Source: JACPHD01 sp964431805 (lineage in GTDB: Bacteria > Patescibacteriota > Patescibacteriia > Patescibacteriales > GWC2-42-12). Taken from it: 64,000 nucleotides of DNA. The translations under genes were made by a program, and so were the position numbers. This document shows, one piece after another, positions 43,910 to 51,996 of the stretch. Position 1 is the first letter of the stretch, and each line of letters starts with the position of its first letter. The DNA lies in the NCBI GenBank assembly GCA_964431805.1, contig CAYSKV010000001.1, forward strand, positions 1 to 64,000, read 5' to 3'. The notes beneath the pieces were generated by a model. That model was not told where the DNA came from and searched no databases. It saw only the letters and a list, made by a program, of their open reading frames with translations.

Positions 43910-44872
43910 ATGGATATAATAGAAGTAAAAAATCTAACTAAAAAGTTTGATAAATTAACCGCGGTTAATAATATTTCTTTTTCCGTAAAACAAGGTGAGA
44001 TTTTTGGTTTTTTAGGGCCTAACGGAGCCGGAAAGTCAACTACTATTAGCATCTTATCAACTTTATTAAAGCCTGACTCCGGACAGGCTTTAATAAACGG
44101 TTTTAATGTAAATAAACAGAGAAATCAAGTAAGAAAATCAATCGGTTTAGTTTTTCAGGATTCTTCGTTAGATGATAAATTAACCGCTAAAGAAAATTTA
44201 TATTTTCATGCTGATTTATACGGCGTTGATAAGAAGATTTTTAATGAGCGGTTGCCAGAAGTTCTTAGGTTAGTTGATTTATGGGACAGGCGAGATCATA
44301 TTGTAAAAACTTTTTCTGGTGGCATGAAACGTCGTTTAGAAATCGCCCGCGGCTTAATTCATTATCCGCAGGTTATGTTTTTAGATGAACCGACTATCGG
44401 TTTAGATCCGCAGACGAGATTTAATATTTGGGAGTACGTTTTAAGGTTAAAAAAGGAAAAAGACATGACTATTTTTATGACCACGCATTATTTAGCTGAA
44501 GCTGAATATTGCGATCGCATTGCAATTATAGATCGAGGGAAAATCGTTGCCTTAGATACGCCGATTAATTTAAAAAAAATGGTAGGCGGAGATATTATTA
44601 CTATAACGGCGGCGAATACGGAAAAATTAAAACAAGAAATTGAAACTAAGTTTGGCGCAGCTGTTAAAGTTGAAGATAATAAATTAAAAATTAAAGTGGC
44701 GGACGGAGATAAGTTTTTAGCAAAATTATTTAATGAATTAGAAGAAAAAATTCAATCCGTAGAATTAAGAAAGCCGACTTTAGATGATGTATTTTTAAAT
44801 TTAACCGGTAAAAAAATTCGCGAAGAAGAAGCTTCGGGTAAAGATGAAATGCGCCGGAGAATGAGACATTAA
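43910..44872 (+). CDS. ABC-2 type exporter ATP-binding protein (DrrA-like)
   Basis: 320 aa. ABC ATPase with Walker A GPNGAGKST (about 38-46), Q-loop VFQDSSL, signature FSGGMKRRLEIARGL (about 142-156), Walker B VMFLDEP and H-loop MTTHYLAEAEYCD. The C-terminal extension (about 225-305) with LDDVFLNLTGKKIREEEA is the DrrA/NodI-type tail. It pairs with the permease 8 bp downstream. In this family the exported substrate (drug, lipid or polysaccharide) cannot be read from the ATPase. Confidence 0.93.
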   Translation: MDIIEVKNLTKKFDKLTAVNNISFSVKQGEIFGFLGPNGAGKSTTISILSTLLKPDSGQALINGFNVNKQRNQVRKSIGLVFQDSSLDDKLTAKENLYFHADLYGVDKKIFNERLPEVLRLVDLWDRRDHIVKTFSGGMKRRLEIARGLIHYPQVMFLDEPTIGLDPQTRFNIWEYVLRLKKEKDMTIFMTTHYLAEAEYCDRIAIIDRGKIVALDTPINLKKMVGGDIITITAANTEKLKQEIETKFGAAVKVEDNKLKIKVADGDKFLAKLFNELEEKIQSVELRKPTLDDVFLNLTGKKIREEEASGKDEMRRRMRH

Positions 44873-44880
44873 TTTATATT

Positions 44881-45660
44881 ATGAACGAACTAATAGCAAT
44901 TTATACAATTTGGAAAAGAGAAAGCATAAGATATGTCCGCGATAAAGCCAGGATATTTTCTACCTTGCTCCAGCCTTTAATGTTTTTAGTAATTTTTGGC
45001 GCTGGACTAGGCAGTACTTTAACTAAGGGTAATTTTGGCGTTGATTACATTAAATTTATGTATCCGGGCATTATTGCCATGAATGTTATGGGTATTGCTT
45101 TCTTTTCAACCGTTTCTACTGTTTGGGATCGCGAATTCGGTTTTTTAAAAGAAATTTTAGTAGCGCCGATTTCGCGCACCTCAATCGTTGTCGGAAAAAT
45201 TTTAGGCGCGGTTACCGTAGCTTCAACTCAGGCTTTATTGCTTTTAGCTTTAGCTCCATTTTTAAATATTCATCTTAACATTTTAATTATTATTAAATTA
45301 TTTTTATTCATGATGCTTTTAGCTTTCGCTATTTCCGGTTTAGGCTTACTTATAGCTTCGCTCATGAAAACTACGGAAAGTTTTGGCATTATAATGCAGG
45401 TTTTAATTTTTCCTATGTTTTTTCTATCAGGCGCTTTTTTCCCGTTAACTAATGTGCCTTTATGGATGACGATTCTTTCGCGCTTTAATCCTTTAACTTA
45501 TGGAGTTGATGGCATGCGCCATATTATTTTAAGCGGCATCCCAGCTGAATTAGCGCAAAAATTACTTCTATATCCGGTCCAGATAAACATTCTAATTTTA
45601 TTGGTTTTTTCTATTGTTATGGTTTCAGTAGCGACCTTAGCTTTTAATAAAAGAAATTAA
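44881..45660 (+). CDS. ABC-2 type exporter permease (DrrB-like)
   Basis: 259 aa with six transmembrane helices. WKRESIRYVRDKARIFSTLLQPLMFLVIFGAGLG (first about 45 residues) and the PISRTSIVVGKILGAV loop are typical of ABC-2 permeases. The LSGAFFPLTNVPLWM segment (about 180-194) is the usual gate region. It starts 8 bp after its ATPase and completes a half-transporter pair. A small SD-led gene follows. Confidence 0.92.
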   Translation: MNELIAIYTIWKRESIRYVRDKARIFSTLLQPLMFLVIFGAGLGSTLTKGNFGVDYIKFMYPGIIAMNVMGIAFFSTVSTVWDREFGFLKEILVAPISRTSIVVGKILGAVTVASTQALLLLALAPFLNIHLNILIIIKLFLFMMLLAFAISGLGLLIASLMKTTESFGIIMQVLIFPMFFLSGAFFPLTNVPLWMTILSRFNPLTYGVDGMRHIILSGIPAELAQKLLLYPVQINILILLVFSIVMVSVATLAFNKRN

Positions 45661-45688
45661 ATAATAATTATCAAAGGAGGGGATGGTA

Positions 45689-45922
45689 ATGCCAGAAAAA
45701 TGGATTGCATTTTGGGTAGACCATCTGTTTTTTTGCATGATGGTTGATTCGAGAAAAAAATGGGAAGAAGCGATAAAAAAAGCCCATGATAATGTTAACG
45801 ACTTATTTAAAATGAGAAAAAATCCTAATTCTAAATTTCCTGATTTTGGCCAAGGAATTAAATACACCGACCCGTTAACATTAGGCCAGTGGGCAGAAAA
45901 AAATGGTATTAAGCTTAATTGA
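45689..45922 (+). CDS. small protein with strong Shine-Dalgarno
   Basis: 77 aa. AAAGGAGG (45673-45680) lies 8 nt before ATG 45689, so I prefer it to the ATG at 45683. Aromatic N-terminus (PEKWIAFWVDHLFFCMMVDS) followed by a Lys-rich helix (RKKWEEAIKKAHDNVNDLF) and a polar C-terminal tail ending with a TGA stop. No family recognised. It is followed immediately by a hairpin terminator. Either the last gene of the ABC operon or an independent small gene. Confidence 0.6.
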   Translation: MPEKWIAFWVDHLFFCMMVDSRKKWEEAIKKAHDNVNDLFKMRKNPNSKFPDFGQGIKYTDPLTLGQWAEKNGIKLN

Positions 45923-45930
45923 TATCACTC

Positions 45931-45962
45931 GGCGGAACTTTATAGGTTCCGCCCTTTTTATT
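45931..45962 (+). terminator. rho-independent terminator
   Basis: GGCGGAAC / GTTCCGCC stem with CTTTTTATTT after. An open frame running across it (45903-46685) is not the real start of the next gene. Confidence 0.9.
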
Positions 45963-45974
45963 TCGTGCTATAAT
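45945..45974 (+). promoter_or_regulatory. extended -10 promoter of the AlkD-like gene, predicted leaderless
   Basis: TGCTATAAT ends at 45974, and the -35 is weak. The expected +1 (about 45981) coincides with the ATG. Confidence 0.6.
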
Positions 45975-45980
45975 TTAATT

Positions 45981-46685
45981 ATGACTTACTTAAAACAGCT
46001 AAAAAGCGAATTAAATAAATTAGCCAATAAAAAACAAGCGCTAATTTTACAAAGATTTTTTAAAACCGGCCAGGGCCAATACGGTGAGGGCGATATTTTT
46101 TTAGGCATAAAAGTGCCGGTCCAAAGAATTGTATCTAAAAAATATATAGGTTTAAACCTTAAAGATTTAGCAGAACTTTTAAATAGTAAGATTCATGAAT
46201 ATCGCTTAATCGCCTTAATGATTTTATTAGGTCAGTATAAAAAAGCCGATGAATCAATTAAGAAAAAAATAGTAGAGTTTTATTTAAAAAATACTAAAAA
46301 TATAAATAATTGGGATTTAGTGGATTTATCTTGCCCGAATATTATAGGCGATTATTTATTAGATAAAGATAGAAGAATATTATATAAGCTAGCTAAGTCA
46401 AAGAATTTATGGAAAAAAAGAATCGCCATAATTTCTACGTTTGCTTTTATTAGAAATAAAGAATTTAACGATACTATAAAAATTTCGGAAATTTTATTAA
46501 ATGACAAGCACGATTTAATCCATAAAGCTGTCGGCTGGATGCTTAGGGAGGCAGGGAAGAGGGACAAGAAGGTCTTAGAACGATTTTTAAATAAGCATTA
46601 TAAAGTGATGCCCCGCACAATGCTAAGATATGCGATTGAAAAATTAAACGACAAAAAGAGAAAATTTTATTTAGGCAAATTTTAA
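45981..46685 (+). CDS. DNA alkylation repair (AlkD-like HEAT-repeat) protein
   Basis: 234 aa. Family landmarks: an N-terminal helix with RFFKTGQGQYGEGDIFLGIKVP (about 31-52), NINNWDLVDLSCPNIIGDYL (about 115-134), KRIAIISTFAFIRNKEF and HKAVGWMLREAGKRD (about 180-194), which form HEAT-like repeats cradling DNA. It removes alkylated bases without base flipping in known members. I start at ATG 45981; the longer frame from 45903 would run through a terminator. Its mRNA is predicted to begin at the start codon. Confidence 0.92.
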   Translation: MTYLKQLKSELNKLANKKQALILQRFFKTGQGQYGEGDIFLGIKVPVQRIVSKKYIGLNLKDLAELLNSKIHEYRLIALMILLGQYKKADESIKKKIVEFYLKNTKNINNWDLVDLSCPNIIGDYLLDKDRRILYKLAKSKNLWKKRIAIISTFAFIRNKEFNDTIKISEILLNDKHDLIHKAVGWMLREAGKRDKKVLERFLNKHYKVMPRTMLRYAIEKLNDKKRKFYLGKF

Positions 46686-46701
46686 TGAAAGTATTTAATT
46701 A

Positions 46702-46730
46702 TTCTCAGTTTCTTCTAAATATGCTATTAT
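46702..46730 (+). promoter_or_regulatory. promoter of the FG-GAP surface protein
   Basis: TGCTATTAT ends at 46730 (extended -10), with -35 TTCTCA at 46702-46707, a weak match. Confidence 0.55.
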
Positions 46731-46766
46731 TTTTATAGATAATTATATAAATTTTAACATAACAGT

Positions 46767-49700
46767 ATGCTTAAAAAGCCATTTTTTTTATTACTTAACT
46801 TAGCAATATTTTTTTTCATTTCAGCTATTTTTATAATCCCCAAACCAGTTAACGCTACTTGGCAATTTTATAGAAGTATAACCATCAATTCAGAAGTTCA
46901 AGGCACAGAAAATAATTTTCCTTTATATATAAATATACCCAGCTCAACATATTTGCAGGCCACCTCTACCGGAGGAAGTATACAAAATGTCAATGGTTAT
47001 GATATAACTTTTACCGCTAATCCTGACTGCACAGATACTCTAGATTTTGTAATTCAAAAATATGACTCTAGTATTGGAGCATTAACAGCGCAAGTTAATG
47101 TGCCGACTATAAAGGCTAGGTCAAAAATTTATATGTGTTATGGAGATTCTGATATTTTGGTTGCTCAAGCTAAAACTTATATTACAAACGATTCTTCTTT
47201 ATTGGGTTACTGGCCAATGGATGAAGGCACGGGCACTAGCACTTTAGATTTTAGCGGAAATGGTAATGATGGTAGTTGGCATGGCGCGGCAGCTGGAACA
47301 AGTGGCTATTATTCAAGCGGTAAAGTTGGTTCTTTTGCCGGTAATTTTAATGGATCGAACAACTACGTTAATGTTTTAGATAATCCATCATGGGCCTCAA
47401 GTTTAGCTGATGGGGTAGTTTCGATAGAGGCTTGGATTTATGAACCCGATGCATCATCTAACACCACTTTCCCCGCTATAGCAGAAAAAAGTAGCGGAGA
47501 TATGACTTACCGTTCAGATTGCGGACAGGGCGGATTCTATCTTTCTACGCCATGGAGATATGGCACAGGCGGTCAAATTAGATGGGCAGTTGGTCGTGAT
47601 GGCGAAGGTTATTCTTATTTTGATTATAGCTTGCAGTATAGTCAACTTCATGACGGAGGTTGGCATCATTTAGTTGGTACTTCTGACGCGGATAAATTAT
47701 ATTTATATTATGATGGACAATCCTTAGGCTCTGTTTCACGCTGGCATACTGGTACCGCTTATGTATCCAATAACTTAAATATAGGAGCATGGGTTTTAGC
47801 TGGCCGCTATTTTTCCGGCTTAATTGACGATGTTCGTGTTTATAATCGAACTCTTTCAGCTGATTGGATAGCTAATAAATTTAATAATATAAATAATCCG
47901 TCTTTATTATATTCATTGAGCGAGGAGAGGTTATATGGTACTCCAGAAATTTCTTCATTTTTAGTTGACCCATTAACTTCGGCGGCTGGTTTGCCTGTAA
48001 CACTTTCCTGGACAACATGGGGCGCGGATACCCTCAGTATTGATAATGGCGTTGGCAACCAATCAGAAATTGCTAGCGGTTCGATTTCTGTTTTTCCAAC
48101 AGCCAACACAACTTATACATTAACAGCTTCAAATGAAATTGGTTTTTCCTCTGCCCAAGAGAGTGTAATTGTTGCCCCCTCTATACCGTCTAATTTATCA
48201 GCGGTTGCTAAATCTGCCACTGAAATTGATTTATCATGGACTCCTAGCACTTCATTAATTCCTGTTGCTGGTTATAAAATATATCGTTGTGCGGGTTCTT
48301 CGTGCACTCCGTCTGAGCAGATAGCAACTTCTTCCGTGGCTTTATATGCGGATAATAGTTTGCCCGATGTTATTGCTTCGGAAAGAACTTATACTTATGT
48401 TATTTCTGCTTATGATATAGATGATAATACTTCTTTAATTTCTTCTCCTATATCTGCTACAGTTTTGGCAAATTATAATTTGCAAATTGTAGGTAAAGAT
48501 GGAGGAATATATAATAGTACTTATGACTATTGGAACGGAGGTAGTCAATTAGGTACTGCGGGTGTATTTTTCGCAGACTTAAATAGTAATGGTAAATTAG
48601 ATGTAATTGTGGGAGCAAGTGGTGATAGTAATAATTCCCGTTCTTCTTCCGGCTCTGTTTATATTATTTACGATTCATTAATTGAAGAATACACTAGTAT
48701 TCGTGGAACTATTGATCTTAGCAACCCTACTAATTATAATATTAGATTTGATGGTGCGTTAGCTAATGATTATTTATCTTATGGCGGAATTACCCTTAGG
48801 GATATTGACGGTAACGGCAAACCAGATATTTTAATAGGAGCGGAGGGAGCTAGTAACAATTCTCGGAATTATTCTGGTTCTCTTTATGTAATTTACGATT
48901 CATTAATTGATGATTATTCTGGCACAGGCAATAATATTGATTTGGCTGTTACTACTAATTACAATTTAAGATATGACGGCGCNNNNNNNNNNNNNNNNNN
49001 NNNNNNNNNNNNNNNNNNNNNNNNNNNNNNNNNNNNNNNNNNNNNNNNNNNNNNNNNNNNNNNNNNNNNNNNNNNNNNNNNNGCACAGGCAATAATATTG
49101 ATTTGGCTGTTACTACTAATTACAATTTAAGATATGATGGAGCGGTTGCTGGAGACGAGTTGTCTTATTCTTTACTTCAACCATCCGATTTAAATAATAA
49201 CGGTAAACTAGATATTCTAGTAGGCGCCGGTTTCTCTGATAATAATTCTCGTTCTTACTCCGGTTCTCTTTATGTAATTTACGATTCATTAATTGATGAT
49301 TATTCTGGCACAGGCAATAATATTGATTTGGCTGTTACTACTAATTACAATTTAAGATATGACGGCGCGGTTCAATATTCCTATTTTACACAAGGCGGAG
49401 CCGTCGCCAATGATTTGGATAACAATGGGAAAATTGACCTTTTATTGGGCGATGAAAATGGCCCAACCGGTTATGGCGCTTTATATGTAATTTACGATTC
49501 ATTAATTGATGATTATTCTGGCACAGGCAATAATATTGATTTGGCTGTTACTACTAATTACAATTTAAGATATGATGGCGCTTCAGGATCTTTAGCATAT
49601 GGCGCTTTGGCAGTCGAAGATTTTAATAGTAACGGTAAGCAAGACATTATAGTAGGCGAGCCATGGGCAACGCAAACTCAAGGATATTTATATGTTATTT

Positions 49701-51004
49701 ATGATGATTTAATTGATAATTATTCTGGCACTGGCAATAATATAGGTATGTCTGATGTTGCTAATTATTCTTTAAGATATGCTGGCGACGGAGATAGTAA
49801 TTTTATCTATTCAGAAGATCCTAAATATGGGTTTGTTGTAGATATTAATGGTGATGGTAAAGTAGATTTGGCCCCATCTAATTATTACGCGACCTTCGAT
49901 TCTAAACATAATGTCGGCTCGGTTTATATTATTTATAATTTTCCTCATGCCTTTTCTCTTTCTCCGGTATCATCTATTATTACCTCAAATTATTTAAATA
50001 TTTCAGGCGTTGTTGACGCCACTCTTAATTCGTTAACTAATATTTCTGGCGTAGAATATTCTTTAGATAGCAATGATCCATCAGGCGTTTGGGTTTCATG
50101 TAATGCGACAGACGGGATGTTTAATGGCAAAATAGAATCTTTTTCTTGTTCATTATCTAGTTTAGCAGAGGCTGCGCACACCGTTTATATTAGGGCTTAT
50201 GATAGAAATAATTCATATACTGCTCAGTCTCATTATGCAAGTGATACATTTATTGTAAACACACATGGTGCTGTTTTACCTCCTCTACCATTAGCAGGAT
50301 CTGTCAACAATCAAAACAATAATAATCCAGTTAATACCAACACCCCAACCAATACCACCCCAGCAGCAACCAATGGAACTAGTAACTCAACCAATGTCAC
50401 TACTCCAATTGCTAGCATGTTAGATGATATTCTATCTGAAGCTAAGATATTAGCTGCCGAAGATACTAATCAATTGCTCAGTCATCTAGGTATTGGAGCT
50501 AATGTTGCTAATGAGCAGGCTGGTTTAACCAAATATAAAACAATTTTAGATTTAGATAAAACTATTAGCGCTAATAGCAGAATGACCATTAACGATTTTA
50601 TCGTCTATGGTACTCTGTCTACTAAACATCTAGGCGCTGGCGAAAGAGCCGCAGTCATCAATTCATATTACCGAGCCTACTCTAGATTGCCAGATAGCGA
50701 AGCTGAATGGAGTGACGCGCTAAAGATAGCTAATGGTAGATGGCCGAGTGAACGCAACACTAAGTCCGAAGCTCAGGCTAAATTAGAATTTAAAAAAGTT
50801 TATGCCCGGGATGCGGTTATGTCTAATAATATTGATGAGAACGCCATTATGATTATCGCCTATGGTTTAATGCCGTTACCGCGTAATCTTAATAACGAGA
50901 GAATTGCCATTACTACCTTTAGATGGGTTTATGGACATAACCCGGTGAATGCTTTAGCCTGGAACATTGTCAGAGCGATTGCTTATGGCGGGGCGGGGAG
51001 GTAG
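46767..51004 (+). CDS. giant FG-GAP-repeat surface protein, interrupted by the assembly gap
   Basis: One gene broken by 100 Ns at 48983-49082; the frames before and after disagree, yet both sides encode the same repeat. Modules: signal/anchor (about 7-27), DUF2341 (about 31-135), LamG lectin domain (YWPMDEGTGTSTLDFSGNGN; GLIDDVRVYNRTL; about 145-370), Ig-like, FN3 (IPSNLSAVAKSATEIDLSW), then FG-GAP/integrin-alpha-like repeats (DLNNNGKLDILVG). After the gap come more FG-GAP units, an Ig-like domain, a Thr/Asn linker and a helical C-terminal domain ending AYGGAGR. Probably a surface adhesin. A gap of 100 bases would break the frame; a length of 3n+2 restores it. Confidence 0.8.
48885..48976 (+). 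repeat. 92-bp cassette repeated within the FG-GAP gene, copy 1
   Basis: TATGTAATTTACGATTC...AGATATGA. Further copies occur at 49271-49362 and 49484-49575, and a partial one is at 49083-49137 beside the gap. The copies are almost identical while the DNA between them differs. Confidence 0.9.
48983..49082. other. assembly gap of 100 Ns
   Basis: Scaffold gap inside the repeat array. It begins just after one cassette and ends inside another, as expected when identical repeats collapse. The true length is unknown. Confidence 0.99.
49083..49137 (+). repeat. partial FG-GAP cassette beside the gap
   Basis: The last 55 bp of the 92-bp cassette, starting GCACAGGCAATAATATTG directly after the Ns. Confidence 0.85.
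49271..49362 (+). repeat. 92-bp FG-GAP cassette, further copy
   Basis: Same 92-bp block as 48885-48976, encoding YVIYDSLIDDYSG and the following NIDLAVTTNYNLRY. Confidence 0.9.
49484..49575 (+). repeat. 92-bp FG-GAP cassette, further copy
   Basis: Same block again. The variable stretch before it (about 120 bp) differs from the others, so units are conserved cassette plus variable spacer. Confidence 0.9.
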
Positions 51005-51042
51005 AAATTAATACAAATATATCAGAGCTAAAATCAATAGCT

Positions 51043-51417
51043 ATGTTAAATATAAACAAACAAGAATTTGAAAAAATAGTTGAGCAAACTTTAGATAGTT
51101 TGCCAAAAAAATTTAAAGATAGGCTTAATAATGTCGCGATTTTTGCCGAAGACGAGCCAACCGCCGAGCAGCTTAAAAAAGTTAATTTAAAAAGAAATGA
51201 TGTTTTATTCGGTTTGTTTGAAGGTTACGCTCAATCTAAAAGATTAAATTTTGGTCCGGTTCTACCCGATCGAATAACTATTTTTAGAAAAGCCATTTTA
51301 AGCCAGTCGGACAGCGAATCCGAGCTTAAACAAAAAATTATTTCTACGGTTAAGCATGAAATTGCTCATCATTTTGGATCGGATGAGAAAGGCGCGTCTA
51401 AAGCCGGGAGAAGATAG
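51043..51417 (+). CDS. zincin-like metallopeptidase (PF06262 family)
   Basis: 124-aa minimal metallopeptidase. The zinc motif TVKHEIAHHFG (HExxH, about residues 104-114) follows LFEGYAQSKRLNFG (about 66-79) and PDRITIFRKAIL, the standard order of the family. The N-terminal part (FEKIVEQTLDSLPKKF) is helical. It lies 38 bp after the surface protein gene, perhaps on the same transcript. Substrate unknown. Confidence 0.9.
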   Translation: MLNINKQEFEKIVEQTLDSLPKKFKDRLNNVAIFAEDEPTAEQLKKVNLKRNDVLFGLFEGYAQSKRLNFGPVLPDRITIFRKAILSQSDSESELKQKIISTVKHEIAHHFGSDEKGASKAGRR

Positions 51418-51562
51418 CGGAGTGCGTTTTTAGCTTAAATATGCTAATATTAAATTATAAAAGGTTGATTTTTGTTAAAGTATTAGATTATTTTATTTAA
51501 TATTAGCCATTTAATAAATTAATCGTTTAGTCGGTTTATTGCCGGCGGCGAATAATAACTCT

Positions 51563-51718
51563 ATGGAAGCTTATTGCGTAAAATGTAAAGCTAAAAAAGA
51601 AATGAGTGATGCCAATGAAGTGGAAATGAACGGTAAGGGCGGCGTAAAAAGAAAAGCCATGAAGGGCAAATGCCCGGTTTGCGGCACAGCTATGTTCAGA
51701 ATTTTAGGTAAAGTTTAA
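51563..51718 (+). CDS. DUF5679 zinc-ribbon protein
   Basis: 51 aa: MEAYCVKCKAKKEM at the N-terminus and KCPVCGTAMFRILGKV at the end, giving two CxxC zinc knuckles, the DUF5679 pattern. Role unknown; it may bind nucleic acid. It is followed by a very strong hairpin terminator. Confidence 0.85.
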   Translation: MEAYCVKCKAKKEMSDANEVEMNGKGGVKRKAMKGKCPVCGTAMFRILGKV

Positions 51719-51732
51719 ATTTATTCAATTTA

Positions 51733-51767
51733 ATGAAAATGCCTCGGCCAAACCGAGGCATTTTCAT
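51733..51767 (+). terminator. terminator-type hairpin
   Basis: ATGAAAATGCCTCGG-CCAAA-CCGAGGCATTTTCAT, a 15-bp perfect stem. It ends before the promoter of the first twin leader. Confidence 0.85.
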
Positions 51768-51776
51768 GTGGGTGAT

Positions 51777-51805
51777 TTGTAAAATTGTCCAGAAATTAGT
51801 ATAAT
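51777..51805 (+). promoter_or_regulatory. promoter of twin leader 1
   Basis: TTGTAA (51777-51782), 17-bp spacer, TATAAT (51800-51805). +1 expected near 51812, giving a 185-nt leader to ATG 51997. Confidence 0.8.
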
Positions 51806-51811
51806 TATTCT

Positions 51812-51996
51812 TAGATACCGTTAGATATTTTTTAAAACATAATTTTACCCTGTTAAATAATTTTTAAATTTAATAAAATTTAAAAATTAAGATTTGAACT
51901 TATAAATAATAGTCTCTAATAAGCAGGGTAAAATAAAAATTAATTAAAATAAGTTGTTTCTTTGCGAAGAGATTCAAATCTTATTTAACAGGGTAA
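51812..51996 (+). ncRNA. structured 5' leader of the DUF3160 gene (twin leader 1)
   Basis: Left arm TTTACCCTGTTAAATAA (51844-51860) is perfectly complementary to TTATTTAACAGGGTAAA (51981-51997), which ends on the A of the ATG. An internal CAGGGTAAAA (51924-51933) can pair with the same left arm (TTTTACCCTG, 51843-51852). A second pair is AAGATTTGAA (51889-51898) with TTCAAATCTT (51973-51982), and a small hairpin TCTT-TGCG-AAGA sits at 51959-51970. Homologous to the leader at 54468-54644. It may be a start-codon-hiding switch or a MITE-like insertion; no Rfam family is recognised by me. Confidence 0.65.

Noticed and set aside
45903..45980. N-terminal extension of the AlkD-like protein
   Set aside because: The extension crosses a hairpin terminator; ATG 45981 with its own promoter fits the family.
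48885..49575. CRISPR array in the 92-bp repeats
   Set aside because: Repeats are in frame and encode FG-GAP domains; spacing and length do not fit CRISPR, and there are no cas genes.
49103..51004. A separate gene beginning after the N gap
   Set aside because: The same repeat continues on both sides of the gap; it is one gene split by missing sequence.
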